Source of the DNA: Acidovorax sp. Leaf160
GTDB taxonomy: Bacteria > Pseudomonadota > Gammaproteobacteria > Burkholderiales > Burkholderiaceae_C
Reading direction: 5' to 3'
Length of the DNA: 64,000 bases
Assembly (NCBI RefSeq): GCF_001424265.1
Contig: NZ_LMOV01000002.1
Coordinates: forward strand, 1-64,000
Part shown: one piece after another, positions 10,807 through 19,715 of the stretch
How positions within the stretch are numbered: position 1 is the first letter of the stretch
Layout of the letters: each line of letters starts with the position of its first letter
The notes under the pieces: model-generated
What the model saw: the letters and a program-made list of their open reading frames with translations, nothing else
Told to the model about the DNA's origin: nothing
Database searches by the model: none
Program-made: the position numbers and the translations under genes

Positions 10807-10870
10807 CGCACGCACCCCGCAGGCCGCGCGGCAGGCGCTGACGGCTTGCAACTTCTGCATCCGATCGTGC

Positions 10871-10916
10871 TGCAGCGCTTGATTTACCGGCGCATGCAGC
10901 TATCGTAAAAATAGCA
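10871..10916 (-). repeat. GCTA-palindrome repeat, copy 2 (minus orientation)
   Basis: GCTAT (10899-10903) pairs with ATAGC (10911-10915). On the minus strand it reads hairpin, then GCATGCG..., then ATCAAGCGCTGCAG, as in the copy at 27.4 kb. It directly abuts the Shine-Dalgarno (AAAGGAG) of the oxidoreductase gene that starts at 10931, so it forms part of that gene's leader. Confidence 0.65.
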
Positions 10917-10930
10917 AAGGAGATTCCCGC

Positions 10931-11947
10931 ATGCCACGCAACCAACAAGTTCTGCTCGACAACCGCCCGCAGGGCGAAGCCACCACCGGCAACTTCAAGC
11001 TCGTCACCACCGACACGCCCGCCTTGCAAGACGGCGAGGTGCTGGTGCGCCACCACTATCTGAGCCTCGACCCCTACATGCGCGGCCGCATGAACGAAAG
11101 CAAGAGCTACGCAGCCAGCCAGCCGCTGGGCGAACCCATGATCGGCGGCACGGTGGGCGAGGTGGTGGAAAGCCGCAACGCCAAGTACGCCGTGGGCGAC
11201 AAGGTGGTCGGCATGGGCGGCTGGCAGGAATACAGCGTGGCCGACGGCAACGCGCCCGGCATGCTGCGCAAGGTCGATACGACCCACGTGCCGCTGCCTT
11301 CCTACCTGGGTGCCGTGGGCATGCCCGGGGTGACGGCCTGGTATGGCCTCGTCAAGATCATCGAGCCCAAGGCCGGCGAGACGGTGGTGGTGAGCGCCGC
11401 CACGGGCGCGGTGGGCAGCGCGTTCGCGGCCCTGGCCAAGGCGCGCGGCTGCCGCGTGGTGGGCATCGCCGGCGGGCCCGAGAAGTGCCGCTACGCCACC
11501 GAAGAGCTGGGCTTCGACGTCTGCATCGACCACCGCGAACACGGCGATCTGAAGGCCATGTCCAAGGCGCTCAAGGAAGCCTGCCCGAACGGCATCGACG
11601 GCTATTTCGAGAACGTGGGCGGCTACATCCTCGACGCGGTGCTGCTGCGCGCCAACGCCTTCGCCCGCGTGGCGGTGTGCGGAATGATCGCGGGCTACGA
11701 CGGCCAGCCGCTGCCCCTGCAGAACCCGGCGCTCATCCTGGTCAACCGCATGAAGGTGCAGGGTTTCATCGTGAGCGAACACATGGATGTCTGGCCCGAG
11801 GCGCTGAAGGAACTGGGCGGGCTGGTCGGCTCCGGCAAGCTGCGCCCGCGCGAGACCATCGCCGAGGGGCTGGCCGCCGCGCCGGAAGCCTTCCTGGGCC
11901 TGCTCAAGGGCAAGAACTTCGGCAAGCAGCTGGTCAAGTTGGTCTGA
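10931..11947 (+). CDS. MDR-family NADP-dependent oxidoreductase (CurA-like)
   Basis: A 338-residue medium-chain reductase of the leukotriene B4 12-hydroxydehydrogenase / CurA type, without structural zinc. Evidence: HHYLSLDPYMRGRM near the start, the dinucleotide site ATGAVGSAFAALAKARG, GGPEKC after strand 2, and YFENVGG. Members reduce alpha,beta-unsaturated ketones or aldehydes with NADPH. AAAGGAG at 10916-10922 is 8 nt from the ATG. The GNAT gene starts at the next base after the stop, which suggests co-transcription with the following genes. Confidence 0.92.
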   Translation: MPRNQQVLLDNRPQGEATTGNFKLVTTDTPALQDGEVLVRHHYLSLDPYMRGRMNESKSYAASQPLGEPMIGGTVGEVVESRNAKYAVGDKVVGMGGWQEYSVADGNAPGMLRKVDTTHVPLPSYLGAVGMPGVTAWYGLVKIIEPKAGETVVVSAATGAVGSAFAALAKARGCRVVGIAGGPEKCRYATEELGFDVCIDHREHGDLKAMSKALKEACPNGIDGYFENVGGYILDAVLLRANAFARVAVCGMIAGYDGQPLPLQNPALILVNRMKVQGFIVSEHMDVWPEALKELGGLVGSGKLRPRETIAEGLAAAPEAFLGLLKGKNFGKQLVKLV

Positions 11948-12427
11948 ATGGCCGCAGCCTCGACCGCAGCCTCTGCCTGGCACTGGACCTGGGCCCGATT
12001 CGACGACCTGGGCGTGCATGCGCTGCATGATGCCCTGGCGCTGCGCTGCCGCGTGTTCATCCTGGAGCAGGGGCCCTACCAGGACCCGGACGACGCCGAC
12101 AAGACCGCCTGGCACCTCTTGGGCCGCGCCGCGCCGGGCGGCCCGCTGCTCGCCACCTTGCGGGTCGTGGACCCGGGGGTGAACTACCCCGAGGCCTCCA
12201 TCGGCCGCGTGGTGACCGCCCCCGAGGCGCGCGGCACCGGCGCCGGCCGTGCGCTGGTGGCCGAGGGCCTGGCGCGCTGCCGCCAGGTGTGGCCGGGGCA
12301 GGCGGTGCGCATCAGCGCGCAGGCGCACCTGCAGCGCTTCTATGGCGACCACGGCTTTGCCACCGTGTCGCCCGAATACCTGGAAGACGGCATTCCCCAC
12401 GTCGAAATGCTCTGCCCACCCGCCTGA
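11948..12427 (+). CDS. GNAT-family N-acetyltransferase (ElaA-like)
   Basis: A 159-residue GNAT of the ElaA type. The features are ALRCRVFILEQGPYQDPDDADKT, the acetyl-CoA loop region VVTAPEARGTGAGRALV, and a C-terminal QRFYGDHGFATVSPEYLEDGIPH. The ATG directly follows the stop of the oxidoreductase with no clear ribosome-binding site, so translational coupling is likely. The acceptor substrate is unknown. The GST-like gene follows after 33 nt. Confidence 0.88.
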   Translation: MAAASTAASAWHWTWARFDDLGVHALHDALALRCRVFILEQGPYQDPDDADKTAWHLLGRAAPGGPLLATLRVVDPGVNYPEASIGRVVTAPEARGTGAGRALVAEGLARCRQVWPGQAVRISAQAHLQRFYGDHGFATVSPEYLEDGIPHVEMLCPPA

Positions 12428-12460
12428 GGGCGGTGCGGCAGCCAAGCCAAGGAGACTCCC

Positions 12461-13396
12461 ATGACCACCGAACTGATCCTGCACCACTATCCCTCGTCGC
12501 CGTTCTCCGAAAAGATCCGGCTCGCGCTGGGCATGAAGCAGCTGGCGTGGAAGTCCGTCATCGTGCCCAGCGTGGCGCCCAAGCCGGACGTGGTCGCGCT
12601 CACCGGGGGCTACCGCCGCACGCCCTTCGTGCAGCTCGGGGCCGACATCTACTGCGACACCGCCCTGATCTGCGATGTGCTGGAGCATGTGCAGCCCGAG
12701 CCGCCGCTGCACCCGCCGCACCTCAAGGGCGTGGCGCGTGTCTTTGCCCAGTGGGCCGACACCACGCTGTTCTGGGCCGCCATGGCCTACAACCTGCAGC
12801 CCAGGGGCGCCAGCGTGCTGTTCGCCAATCTGCCGCAGGCGGCGCAGCAGGCTTTCGTGGCCGACCGGCGCGCCATGAACGGCGGCATGCAGCGGCTCGA
12901 CCCCCGCGACGCGACGGCGGCCTACCGCTCGTACTTGCGCCGCATCGCCCACATGGCCGAAGAGCACGACTTCCTCTTCGGCGCCGAGCCCTGCGTGGCC
13001 GACCTGGCCGCCTACCACCCGCTGTGGTTCACGCGCCAGTGCGTGCCGGTCATGGCCGACATCTTCACGGCCACCCCGGCCGTCACCGAATGGATGGACC
13101 GCGTCGCCGCGCTGGGCCACGGCCGCATGGAGAAGTTCGACGCCGAGGGCGCCATCGCCGTGGCGGCCCGCTCGGAGCCGCTGCCGCTGGTGGGCGACGT
13201 CTTCCAGGACGAGCACGGCATACCGCTGGGCAGCGAGGTCACCATCACGGCGGAAACCTTCGGCCCCGAGCCCACGCAGGGCACGCTGGTGGCTGCCACC
13301 CGTACCCGCTACACCCTGCGCCGCACCGACCCGCGTGCTGGCACGGTGCATGTGCATTTCCCCCGCATCGGGTATGCATTGAAGCGATCCCCCTGA
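12461..13396 (+). CDS. Glutathione S-transferase family protein with extra C-terminal domain
   Basis: 311 residues, longer than the usual ~200-230 of GSTs. Residues 1-80 form the thioredoxin-like N-terminal domain (HHYPSSPFSEKIRLALG, then RRTPFVQLGADIYCDTALI). The helical domain runs to about 225. The remaining ~85 residues (VGDVFQDEHGIPLGSEVTI...) form a beta-rich tail seen in a subset of GST-like proteins. AAGGAG lies 8 nt before the ATG. It is in line with the oxidoreductase and GNAT genes, and a detoxification role is a reasonable guess only. Confidence 0.85.
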   Translation: MTTELILHHYPSSPFSEKIRLALGMKQLAWKSVIVPSVAPKPDVVALTGGYRRTPFVQLGADIYCDTALICDVLEHVQPEPPLHPPHLKGVARVFAQWADTTLFWAAMAYNLQPRGASVLFANLPQAAQQAFVADRRAMNGGMQRLDPRDATAAYRSYLRRIAHMAEEHDFLFGAEPCVADLAAYHPLWFTRQCVPVMADIFTATPAVTEWMDRVAALGHGRMEKFDAEGAIAVAARSEPLPLVGDVFQDEHGIPLGSEVTITAETFGPEPTQGTLVAATRTRYTLRRTDPRAGTVHVHFPRIGYALKRSP

Positions 13397-13554
13397 GGCG
13401 CTGCGCGCCTTCCCCCTTCTCTCGTCCCGCTGCGCGGTCCGGGAAGAGGGACGACGCCAGCGGAGTCCCGCGGCGTCTGCTGGCTTAGGCCGCGATGAGG
13501 CATACCCCGCCGACCGATTCACAGTCACGTAAAACCGTACGCAGGAGACACAAG

Positions 13555-14460
13555 ATGATCGAAGACTTCCACGGCAAGACCGCCGTCATCACGGGCGCGG
13601 GCTCCGGCTTCGGGCTGGAATGCGCGCGCATCGGCGCGCAGCGCGGCATGAACCTGGTGCTGGTCGATGTGCAGCAGAACGCACTCGACGCCGCAGCGGC
13701 CGAGCTGCAGGCCGCCGGTGCCCAGGTGCTGGCACGGCGCGTGGACGTATCGGATGCAGGGCAGATGGAGCAGCTGGCCGCGGACGTGCAGGAGCGCTTC
13801 GGCGCCCCGCACCTGGTGTTCAACAACGCGGGCGTGGGTGCGGGCGGCCTGCTGTGGGAGAACACGGTGGCCGACTGGGAATGGGTGCTGGGCGTGAACC
13901 TCTGGGGCGTGGTGCACGGCGTGCGCCTCTTCACGCCGATGATGCTGCAAGCGGCGGCCCAAGACCCCGCCTGGCGCGGCCATATCGTCAACACCGCCAG
14001 CATGGCGGGGCTGCTGAACCCGCCCAACATGGGTGTCTACAACGTCAGCAAGCACGCCGTGGTGAGCCTGAGCGAGACGCTCTACCAAGACCTGTCGCTG
14101 GTCACCGACCAGATCGGCGCCAGCGTGCTGTGCCCTTACTTCGTGGCGACGGGCATCCACTCCAGCGAGCGCAACCGGCCCGGCACCCTGGCGGCAGGAC
14201 AGCCCACCAAGAGCCAGCTGATCGGCCAGGCCATGACGGGCAAGGCCGTCAGCAGCGGCAAGGTGTCGGCTGCCGACGTGGCGGCCAAGGTGTTCGACGC
14301 CGTCGCCAGCAATCAGTTCTATATCTACAGCCACCCGAAGGCGCTGGGCCCCGTGCAGACCCGGCTGGAAGACGTGATGCAGCAGCGCAACCCGACCGAC
14401 GCCTTCGCCGACAAGCCAGAACTCGGCGCCCAGCTGCGCGCGCAGCTGCGCGGGGCCTGA
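13555..14460 (+). CDS. Short-chain dehydrogenase/reductase (SDR), ~300 aa
   Basis: A 301-residue SDR with TGAGSGFGLE as the cofactor site, NNAG, the catalytic Ser in NTASMAG, and Tyr162/Lys166 in YNVSK. The Asp at the end of strand 2 (LVLVDVQQ) favours NAD(H). AGGAGA at 13543-13548 supports the ATG at 13555 over the upstream one at 13495. It is longer than classical SDRs and has a C-terminal helical extension ending in DKPELGAQL. It lies at the end of a co-directional run of oxidoreductases; the substrate is unknown. Confidence 0.9.
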   Translation: MIEDFHGKTAVITGAGSGFGLECARIGAQRGMNLVLVDVQQNALDAAAAELQAAGAQVLARRVDVSDAGQMEQLAADVQERFGAPHLVFNNAGVGAGGLLWENTVADWEWVLGVNLWGVVHGVRLFTPMMLQAAAQDPAWRGHIVNTASMAGLLNPPNMGVYNVSKHAVVSLSETLYQDLSLVTDQIGASVLCPYFVATGIHSSERNRPGTLAAGQPTKSQLIGQAMTGKAVSSGKVSAADVAAKVFDAVASNQFYIYSHPKALGPVQTRLEDVMQQRNPTDAFADKPELGAQLRAQLRGA

Positions 14461-14469
14461 GCCCTCGGC

Positions 14470-14883
14470 TCACAGCCAGCCCAGCCACGTGCCCCAGACA
14501 AGCTGACCCATCGCCCGCTGCGGCAGCAGGGTGAAAAGCCCGGCGACGAGGCAGGCCCCCATATAGAGCCGCTGCATGCAGCGCCGGTGCCTGGGGATGT
14601 CGCCTCGCGCCAGGGCCCGGAACGCCGCGAACAGGTAAGCCGCCGTGACCACGACCAGCAGGTGGATCGGCGTGAACCCTGCGACGTTGGGCAGCCCGAA
14701 GTCGCGAATGAAGATGGCCGATGTGGCGGTGATGACCATCAGCACCACCCACGCATAGCCGAACATGCGGTGCAGTCGCGGACGGGTGATCCGCCCGTGG
14801 CGGGCCCACAGAGCCACCGGCCCGGTGAGCACGGCCAGCAGGGCAGCGGTCGCGTGAAGGGCGATGAGCGGTGTGAAGTGCAT
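14470..14883 (-). CDS. DUF2306-type membrane protein
   Basis: A 137-residue, largely hydrophobic protein with four predicted membrane helices: LIALHATAALLAVLTGPVAL, YAWVVLMVITATSAIFI, IHLLVVVTAAYLFAAF and LYMGACLVAGLFTLL. Conserved basic/His motifs sit between helices (RLHRMFGY, IPRHRRCMQ) as in DUF2306 proteins. Their function is unknown. The ATG at 14883 was chosen because the upstream frame is Arg-rich and looks non-coding. It converges on the SDR gene with a 9-nt gap. Confidence 0.75.
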   Translation of the reverse strand: MHFTPLIALHATAALLAVLTGPVALWARHGRITRPRLHRMFGYAWVVLMVITATSAIFIRDFGLPNVAGFTPIHLLVVVTAAYLFAAFRALARGDIPRHRRCMQRLYMGACLVAGLFTLLPQRAMGQLVWGTWLGWL

Positions 14884-15278
14884 GGCGGCCTGACGGGGGG
14901 TGGTGCACGCACTGTGCCGGCGGCCCGCGCGGGCCGCCGTGCGCTTGCGACGGGCTGTGCCTGCCGCGCCGCGAGCGGTGCGGTGGCTGCGCGAACGGCG
15001 GCCCGAACGGCGGCCCGGTGGGCAATACCCGCCGGTGAATCGACGTCCGTTCGTGCCGGCCTGCCGAAGCCTGTGGACCGGACGGGCCCAGCCCTTTGGC
15101 AGGCGCACGGCGAGCGAGTCAACGGACTGCCACGAGGCCCAGGGGGCAGCGCCGCGCGGCGCGCAGCGCGGTCAACGCGTGTCTGTGTCCTGAGGGCCAC
15201 CGGGTGCCACTGAGTTCCGCCGGGTGCCCACGGGTTCCGCCGGTCAGCGCGGCGGCCCCATGCCGGCCGCCGTGCAGC
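14884..15278. other. 395-nt gene-free region
   Basis: Frames crossing this stretch are Arg/Ala/Pro-rich GC shadows with no recognisable domain, and I see no RNA gene, repeat or terminator. It should hold the promoter for the minus-strand DUF2306 gene. Nothing else can be supported. Confidence 0.5.
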
Positions 15279-16013
15279 TCAGCCCGCCGGGGGCGCCACC
15301 GACGCGCCTTCGATGCCGTGCCGCGCCAGCGCCTGCGCCACGAACCCGCTCGCCTTGGCCTCTTCGACGAACGCGGCCAGAGCCTGCGCGGCCTCGGCGC
15401 CGCGCGACCTGGGCAGGCCCAGGGCCTGCTGGATCACCATGAAGCGGCCCGGCAGCAGGCGCAACCCCGGGTGGTGGGCGGCGTCGGACTGCAACTGCTG
15501 GCGCACCCCGGCTGCCACGTCGGCCTGCTCGGCCAGGAAGGTGGCGACCACCTCGGGTGACGTGGGCGCGCGCAGCAGCTCGGCGTGGCGTATCTCGCGC
15601 GAGAGGTGCAGGTCGTAGGCGCTGCCGCGGCCCACCACCAGCCGGTGGCCGGGCGCATCCACCTCGGCGTTGTCCTGCAGCGGGGAGTCGTAACGCACCA
15701 GGTAGCTGCCCTCGATCAGCACGTAGGGGGCTGAAAACGCGATGCCGGCGCCGCGCACCGGGTCCACTGCGAAGAAGCCGAAGTCGGCCCGCTCGTCCGT
15801 CACCGCTTCGACCGACTTGCCGGCGGCGTCGAAGACGCACAGCTGCAATGGCACGCCCAGCTGATCGGCCAGGCGCCGCGCCAGATCCACCGACACGCCT
15901 TCGGCGCCGCCGTCGCCGGCCGGCCGCGCGAGGATGGGGTTGCCGGTGTTGATCGCCGCGCGCAGGGTGCCTGCAGGGGCCAGAAGGGGGCGGAGAGCGC
16001 TGGACAGGGGCAT
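15279..16013 (-). CDS. Substrate-binding protein family 3 domain, no signal peptide
   Basis: 244 residues with the fold of amino-acid-type ABC substrate-binding proteins: GTLRAAINTGNPILA, GVSVDLARRLADQLGV, ERADFGFFAVDPVRGAGIAFSAPYV and a second lobe with LVVGRGSAYDLHLSREI. Periplasmic relatives begin with a signal peptide. Here the protein starts MPLSSALRPLLAPAG, with an in-frame TGA at 16020-16022 just upstream, so export seems impossible. No permease or ATPase gene is adjacent. It may be a cytosolic ligand-binding protein, or a decayed transporter gene. Confidence 0.8.
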   Translation of the reverse strand: MPLSSALRPLLAPAGTLRAAINTGNPILARPAGDGGAEGVSVDLARRLADQLGVPLQLCVFDAAGKSVEAVTDERADFGFFAVDPVRGAGIAFSAPYVLIEGSYLVRYDSPLQDNAEVDAPGHRLVVGRGSAYDLHLSREIRHAELLRAPTSPEVVATFLAEQADVAAGVRQQLQSDAAHHPGLRLLPGRFMVIQQALGLPRSRGAEAAQALAAFVEEAKASGFVAQALARHGIEGASVAPPAG

Positions 16014-16137
16014 GGAGCATCAGGCGGTGAAAGGCCTGCCGGTGGAGGAAGAAAAGAGACGATACGGCATACGCCGGTCTGCGAAGCCCTGTCGGCCGGA
16101 GCCGGGCGCCGGCGCACTGCCCAGGGCGTGCTTTGGC

Positions 16138-16155
16138 TTCGGCAGGCTCAGCCCG
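16138..16155 (+). repeat. Copy of a TTCGACAGGCTCAGCCCG-type repeat
   Basis: The sequence matches the widespread intergenic motif TTCGACAGGCTCAGCCCG at all but one position. It lies in the 227-nt gene-free gap between the substrate-binding protein and the DUF1566 gene. A partial copy is at 27829-27842 in the opposite sense. Recognition is from memory of proteobacterial genomes. Confidence 0.5.
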
Positions 16156-16240
16156 GCTAGGCTTTACTCGTGTCGACTCGATGGCATCGGCTTCACGGCG
16201 ATTGCAGGGGGCGCGTCACCCGAGGATTCGGGCATGCCGT

Positions 16241-16891
16241 TCACGGCATCGGCCGCACGAGACGCACCGGCAGCCGCGTGCCTTTGCCGATGTTGCCGCG
16301 CGCCTCGCCGGTTTCCATGTCCACGGCCCAGCCCTGCTGCGCCTGCAGGCCGCTTTCGCCGCTGCCGCCGCGCGCCACGGTGCCGTAGTTGTAGGGGTTC
16401 ACCGTGGCGGTGTTCACGCTCGCCGTGCCGGTCCAGTGCCATTCCATCGGCGTCGCCGGGAACAGCACCGGATCGACGATGGCCGGCTGGCGCGTGCGAT
16501 CGACCAGCCGGCGCAATTCCGGCACGCGCGGTAGGCGCCAGCGCACGCCCTCAGCCTTCCAGCGCGCCTGGGCCAGCGCCTGGGCCTGCGAATAGGTGAA
16601 AAGACGCGCCTCGCCAGCGCAGCTGCGGCCCGTCCACTGCATGCCCTCGACGCAGCGGGGCCAGGCCAGCCGCGCGCGTTCGTCCAGCACCGAAGCACCG
16701 TCCGCAGACGGCGCCAGCACGGGCCGGCGGGACGGCGCCCCCTCGGGCTCGCCGGCGTCCTGCGCCGCTGCGCCGGCCGCGAAGGAAGGGGGCGGGAACA
16801 CGGCGGCCGCAGCGCCCAGCGCCAGCAGGACGGCCGCCGCAGCGTGGGAGGCGGCATGGCCGTGGGACGGGAGCAGGGCGGTTGCAGGCAT
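16241..16891 (-). CDS. Exported DUF1566-domain protein
   Basis: 216 residues. An Ala-rich N-terminus (about 40 residues, AAAAVLLALGAAAAVF then SFAAGAAA) looks like a Sec signal peptide. Residues of about 75-215 match the DUF1566 / Lcl-type fold: TYSQAQALAQ, WRLPRVPELRRLVD, PAIVDPVLFP and a WTGT motif. These domains occur in secreted or outer-surface proteins of unknown role. The ATG at 16891 gives a proper signal peptide; the upstream frame to 17266 does not look coding. The start region is divergent from the DUF1624 gene. Confidence 0.75.
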   Translation of the reverse strand: MPATALLPSHGHAASHAAAAVLLALGAAAAVFPPPSFAAGAAAQDAGEPEGAPSRRPVLAPSADGASVLDERARLAWPRCVEGMQWTGRSCAGEARLFTYSQAQALAQARWKAEGVRWRLPRVPELRRLVDRTRQPAIVDPVLFPATPMEWHWTGTASVNTATVNPYNYGTVARGGSGESGLQAQQGWAVDMETGEARGNIGKGTRLPVRLVRPMP

Positions 16892-17036
16892 GGTCCCGGC
16901 ATTCTCGCGCAAGCCCCTGCGCGGCGCGCGGGCCTGGCGGCCAGGGCGCTGCAGGGCGGCACAATGTCGTCCCCTTTCGTTTGGCATGCCGGTGCATGCC
17001 GGCCGTTCGCACACTTCCCGCCCGTATCGCTCGCCC

Positions 17037-18230
17037 ATGTCCACCACGCTTTCTCCTGCAGGCAGTTCGACTGCGTCACGGCGCCTCGCTTCCATCGACG
17101 CCCTGCGCGGACTGGTGATCGTCTTCATGCTGCTGGACCATGTGCGCGAGACGTTCTTCCTGCACCACCAGGTGACCGATCCCATGGCGGTCGCCACCAC
17201 GCTCCCCGAACTCTTCGGCAGCCGCCTGCTGGCCCACCTGTGCGCGCCGGTGTTCGTCTTCCTCACCGGGCTGTCGGCCTTTCTCTACGGCGCCCGGCAG
17301 GCGGATGGACGCGCCGCCACCGCTGTCTTCCTGGCCCAGCGCGGTCTGTTTCTGGTGCTGCTGGAGCTGACGTTGGTGAACTTCGCCTGGACGGCCCAGT
17401 TTCCGCCGCAGGTCATCTATCTGCAGGTGATCTGGGTCATCGGCCTCAGCATGCTGGCGCTGGCCGGCCTGCTGTGGTTGCCGCGCCCGGTGCTCGTGGC
17501 CCTGGGGCTGGTCATCGTGGCGGGCCACAATCTGCTGGACGGCCTGCACTTTCCGCCCGGCGACCCGCTGCACGTGCCCTGGGCGGTGCTGCACGATCGC
17601 GGCTGGCTGTCGTTCGGGGGAGAGGGCGGCGAAGCCGGCCTGCGGCTGCGCACCTCGTACCCGCTGCTGCCCTGGATCGGGGTGATCGCGCTGGGCTACG
17701 CTGCGGGGCCCTGGTTCGCGGCCAACGCCGACCCGGCCGCGCGCCGCCGGCGCCTGTGGGGCTGGGGCCTGGTGCTGCTGGCCGGTTTCGTGCTGTTGCG
17801 CGCGCTGAACGTGTATGGCGACCATCCGTGGGCCGCCGGCGAGTCCGGCCTGCGCACGGCGATGAGCTTCGTCAACATCACCAAGTACCCGCCGTCGCTG
17901 CTCTACGTGGCGCTGACGCTGGGCGTCGGCCTGCTGCTGCTGTGCGGGTTCGAGCGGATGAACCCCGACGGCGCGCTGGTGCGGGTGCTGACGGTGTATG
18001 GCGCGGCCCCCATGTTCTTCTACCTGCTGCACATCTACGTGCTGCGCTGCGCCTACATGGCGGCCGTCGCGCTGTGGGGGCCGAACCAGGGTGCGTATTT
18101 CGGCTTCGACAGCGTGGGGGCCGTCTGGCTGGCCTCGCTGGTGCTGGCCGTGGCGCTGTTCTGGCCGGTGCGCGCCTTCGGGCGCTTCAAGGCCCGCCGC
18201 AAGGACATCGCCTGGCTCAAGTACCTGTGA
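17037..18230 (+). CDS. DUF1624 / heparan-alpha-glucosaminide acetyltransferase-like membrane protein
   Basis: A 397-residue polytopic protein with about ten hydrophobic segments. The N-terminus RLASIDALRGLVIVFMLLDHVRE is the hallmark of the DUF1624 (HGSNAT-related, YeiB-like) acyltransferase superfamily, with the conserved D-x-x-R-G and a membrane-buried DH. LPWIGVIALGYAAGPWF and PPSLLYVALTLG also match. It may transfer acyl groups across the inner membrane to a sugar or lipid; the substrate is unknown. The ATG at 17037 places the DALRG motif about 22 residues in, as usual. The longer frame from 16596 overlaps the DUF1566 gene antisense. Confidence 0.85.
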   Translation: MSTTLSPAGSSTASRRLASIDALRGLVIVFMLLDHVRETFFLHHQVTDPMAVATTLPELFGSRLLAHLCAPVFVFLTGLSAFLYGARQADGRAATAVFLAQRGLFLVLLELTLVNFAWTAQFPPQVIYLQVIWVIGLSMLALAGLLWLPRPVLVALGLVIVAGHNLLDGLHFPPGDPLHVPWAVLHDRGWLSFGGEGGEAGLRLRTSYPLLPWIGVIALGYAAGPWFAANADPAARRRRLWGWGLVLLAGFVLLRALNVYGDHPWAAGESGLRTAMSFVNITKYPPSLLYVALTLGVGLLLLCGFERMNPDGALVRVLTVYGAAPMFFYLLHIYVLRCAYMAAVALWGPNQGAYFGFDSVGAVWLASLVLAVALFWPVRAFGRFKARRKDIAWLKYL

Positions 18231-18276
18231 GCCGGGGCTGGCCGCCGCCGCCGACGTGCATGTTGCCGTGGCGTTG

Positions 18277-18335
18277 AATGCTATCAATATGATAGCTGAA
18301 GGCCTAGGCAGTATCAGCGGTTGAGGCTTGAAACG
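18277..18335 (+). repeat. GCTA-palindrome repeat, copy 3
   Basis: GCTATC (18280-18285) and GATAGC (18291-18296) form a perfect 6-bp stem around AATAT. A degenerate second half (CAGCGGTTGAGGCTTGAA) follows. It lies in the gap between the DUF1624 gene and the Bcr/CflA-type exporter. Confidence 0.7.
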
Positions 18336-18392
18336 CTGCAGGTCTTGCCCCCACGGCGGCGCACTGCGGCGGGTAAGGCGACAATCGCCGGA

Positions 18393-19715
18393 ATGCGTTC
18401 CCCGTCCGACTCTTCTCCTCCCGCCCATTCTTCCGCCCCACCTTCCGCTGGCCCCGCCGCCAGTTCCTCGCCGTCTGCCGCCGCCGCGCCTGCGGCTTCC
18501 ACGACCCACTTCGTGGGGCTCGCGCTGGTGCTGGGCCTGCTGTCTGCCATCGGCCCGTTCGCCATCGACATGTACCTGCCGGCGCTGCCCGACATCGGCG
18601 CCAGCCTGCGCGCCGACGTGGGTGCCGTGCAGTGGAGCCTGACCGCCTTCTTCGTCGCGCTGGGGGTGGGTCAGCTGGTCTACGGCCCCGTCTCCGACCG
18701 GGTCGGCCGCAAGCCGCCGCTCTACTTCGGGCTGGCCTTGTTCGCCGTCACCAGCGTGGGCTGCGCGCTCGCCACCGACATCCAGACGCTGATCGCGCTG
18801 CGCTTCCTGCAGGGGCTGGGCGCCGCCGCCGGCATGGCGATTCCGCGCGCGGTGGTGCGCGACCTGCACACCGGCACCGAGGCCGCACGGCTGATGTCGC
18901 TGCTGATGCTGGTGTTCAGCGTGTCGCCGCTGCTGGCGCCGCTCGCGGGCAGCGGGGTGATCGCGCTCGCCGGATGGCGCGGCGTCTTCTGGGCCGTGGC
19001 GCTCGCCGCGGTCGCCGGCCTGGTCATGGTGAACCGTTCGCTCGAGGAAACGCTGCCCGCCGCGCGCCGGGCGCAGGGCCCGCAGGCCTCCTGGGGCCGG
19101 GCGTTGGCCGCGTACGGGGTGCTGCTGCGGGACGCGCACTACCTGGGGCTGGTGCTGATCGGTGGCTGTTCGATGGCCGGCTTCTTCGTCTACCTGGCCA
19201 GCTCGCCCTTCGTACTGATCAACCACTACGGCCTGTCCTCCGTGCAGTACAGCTTGGCGTTCTCGGTCAACGCGGCGGCCTTCTTCGCGGCGGCGCAGTT
19301 CACCGCCCGGCTGGGGCAGCGCTTCGGGCTGGTGCGGGTGGTGAAGGCTGCGGTCTCCGTGGCCGCCGCCGTCATGGCGGTGATGCTGGCCTACTACGCT
19401 TCGGGCGGCGACCGGCTGGGCGTGCTGCTCGGCCTCTACTTCCTGGCCAGCGCCGCGATGGGCCTGGTGATTCCCACCACCTCCGTGCTGGCCCTGGAAG
19501 AGCACGGCGCCATCGCCGGCACGGCATCGGCCCTGCTCGGCACGCTGCAGATGCTGGTGGGCGCGGCGGCGATGGGGGTGGTCGGCCTGTTCGCCAGCGG
19601 CAAGCCCTTGCCGATGGTGGTCGGCATGACGGCGGGCGCCCTGGTGGGCTTCGCGCTCACCTGGCTCACGCTGGGCGGCAAGCGCGCCCACCGCGTCGGC
19701 GGGGCGGGGCTTTGA
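18393..19715 (+). CDS. MFS drug exporter, Bcr/CflA (DHA1) subfamily
   Basis: 440 residues, 12 predicted helices. A Ser/Pro/Ala-rich N-terminal tail of about 38 residues precedes helix 1. LLSAIGPFAIDMYLPALPDIG is the Bcr/CflA signature, followed by YGPVSDRVGRKPPL (motif A) and RFLQGLGAAAGMAIPRAVVRD. Family members export bicyclomycin, chloramphenicol, sulphonamides or small metabolites using the proton gradient. The next MFS gene overlaps its stop codon, so two exporters are probably co-expressed. Confidence 0.9.
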   Translation: MRSPSDSSPPAHSSAPPSAGPAASSSPSAAAAPAASTTHFVGLALVLGLLSAIGPFAIDMYLPALPDIGASLRADVGAVQWSLTAFFVALGVGQLVYGPVSDRVGRKPPLYFGLALFAVTSVGCALATDIQTLIALRFLQGLGAAAGMAIPRAVVRDLHTGTEAARLMSLLMLVFSVSPLLAPLAGSGVIALAGWRGVFWAVALAAVAGLVMVNRSLEETLPAARRAQGPQASWGRALAAYGVLLRDAHYLGLVLIGGCSMAGFFVYLASSPFVLINHYGLSSVQYSLAFSVNAAAFFAAAQFTARLGQRFGLVRVVKAAVSVAAAVMAVMLAYYASGGDRLGVLLGLYFLASAAMGLVIPTTSVLALEEHGAIAGTASALLGTLQMLVGAAAMGVVGLFASGKPLPMVVGMTAGALVGFALTWLTLGGKRAHRVGGAGL

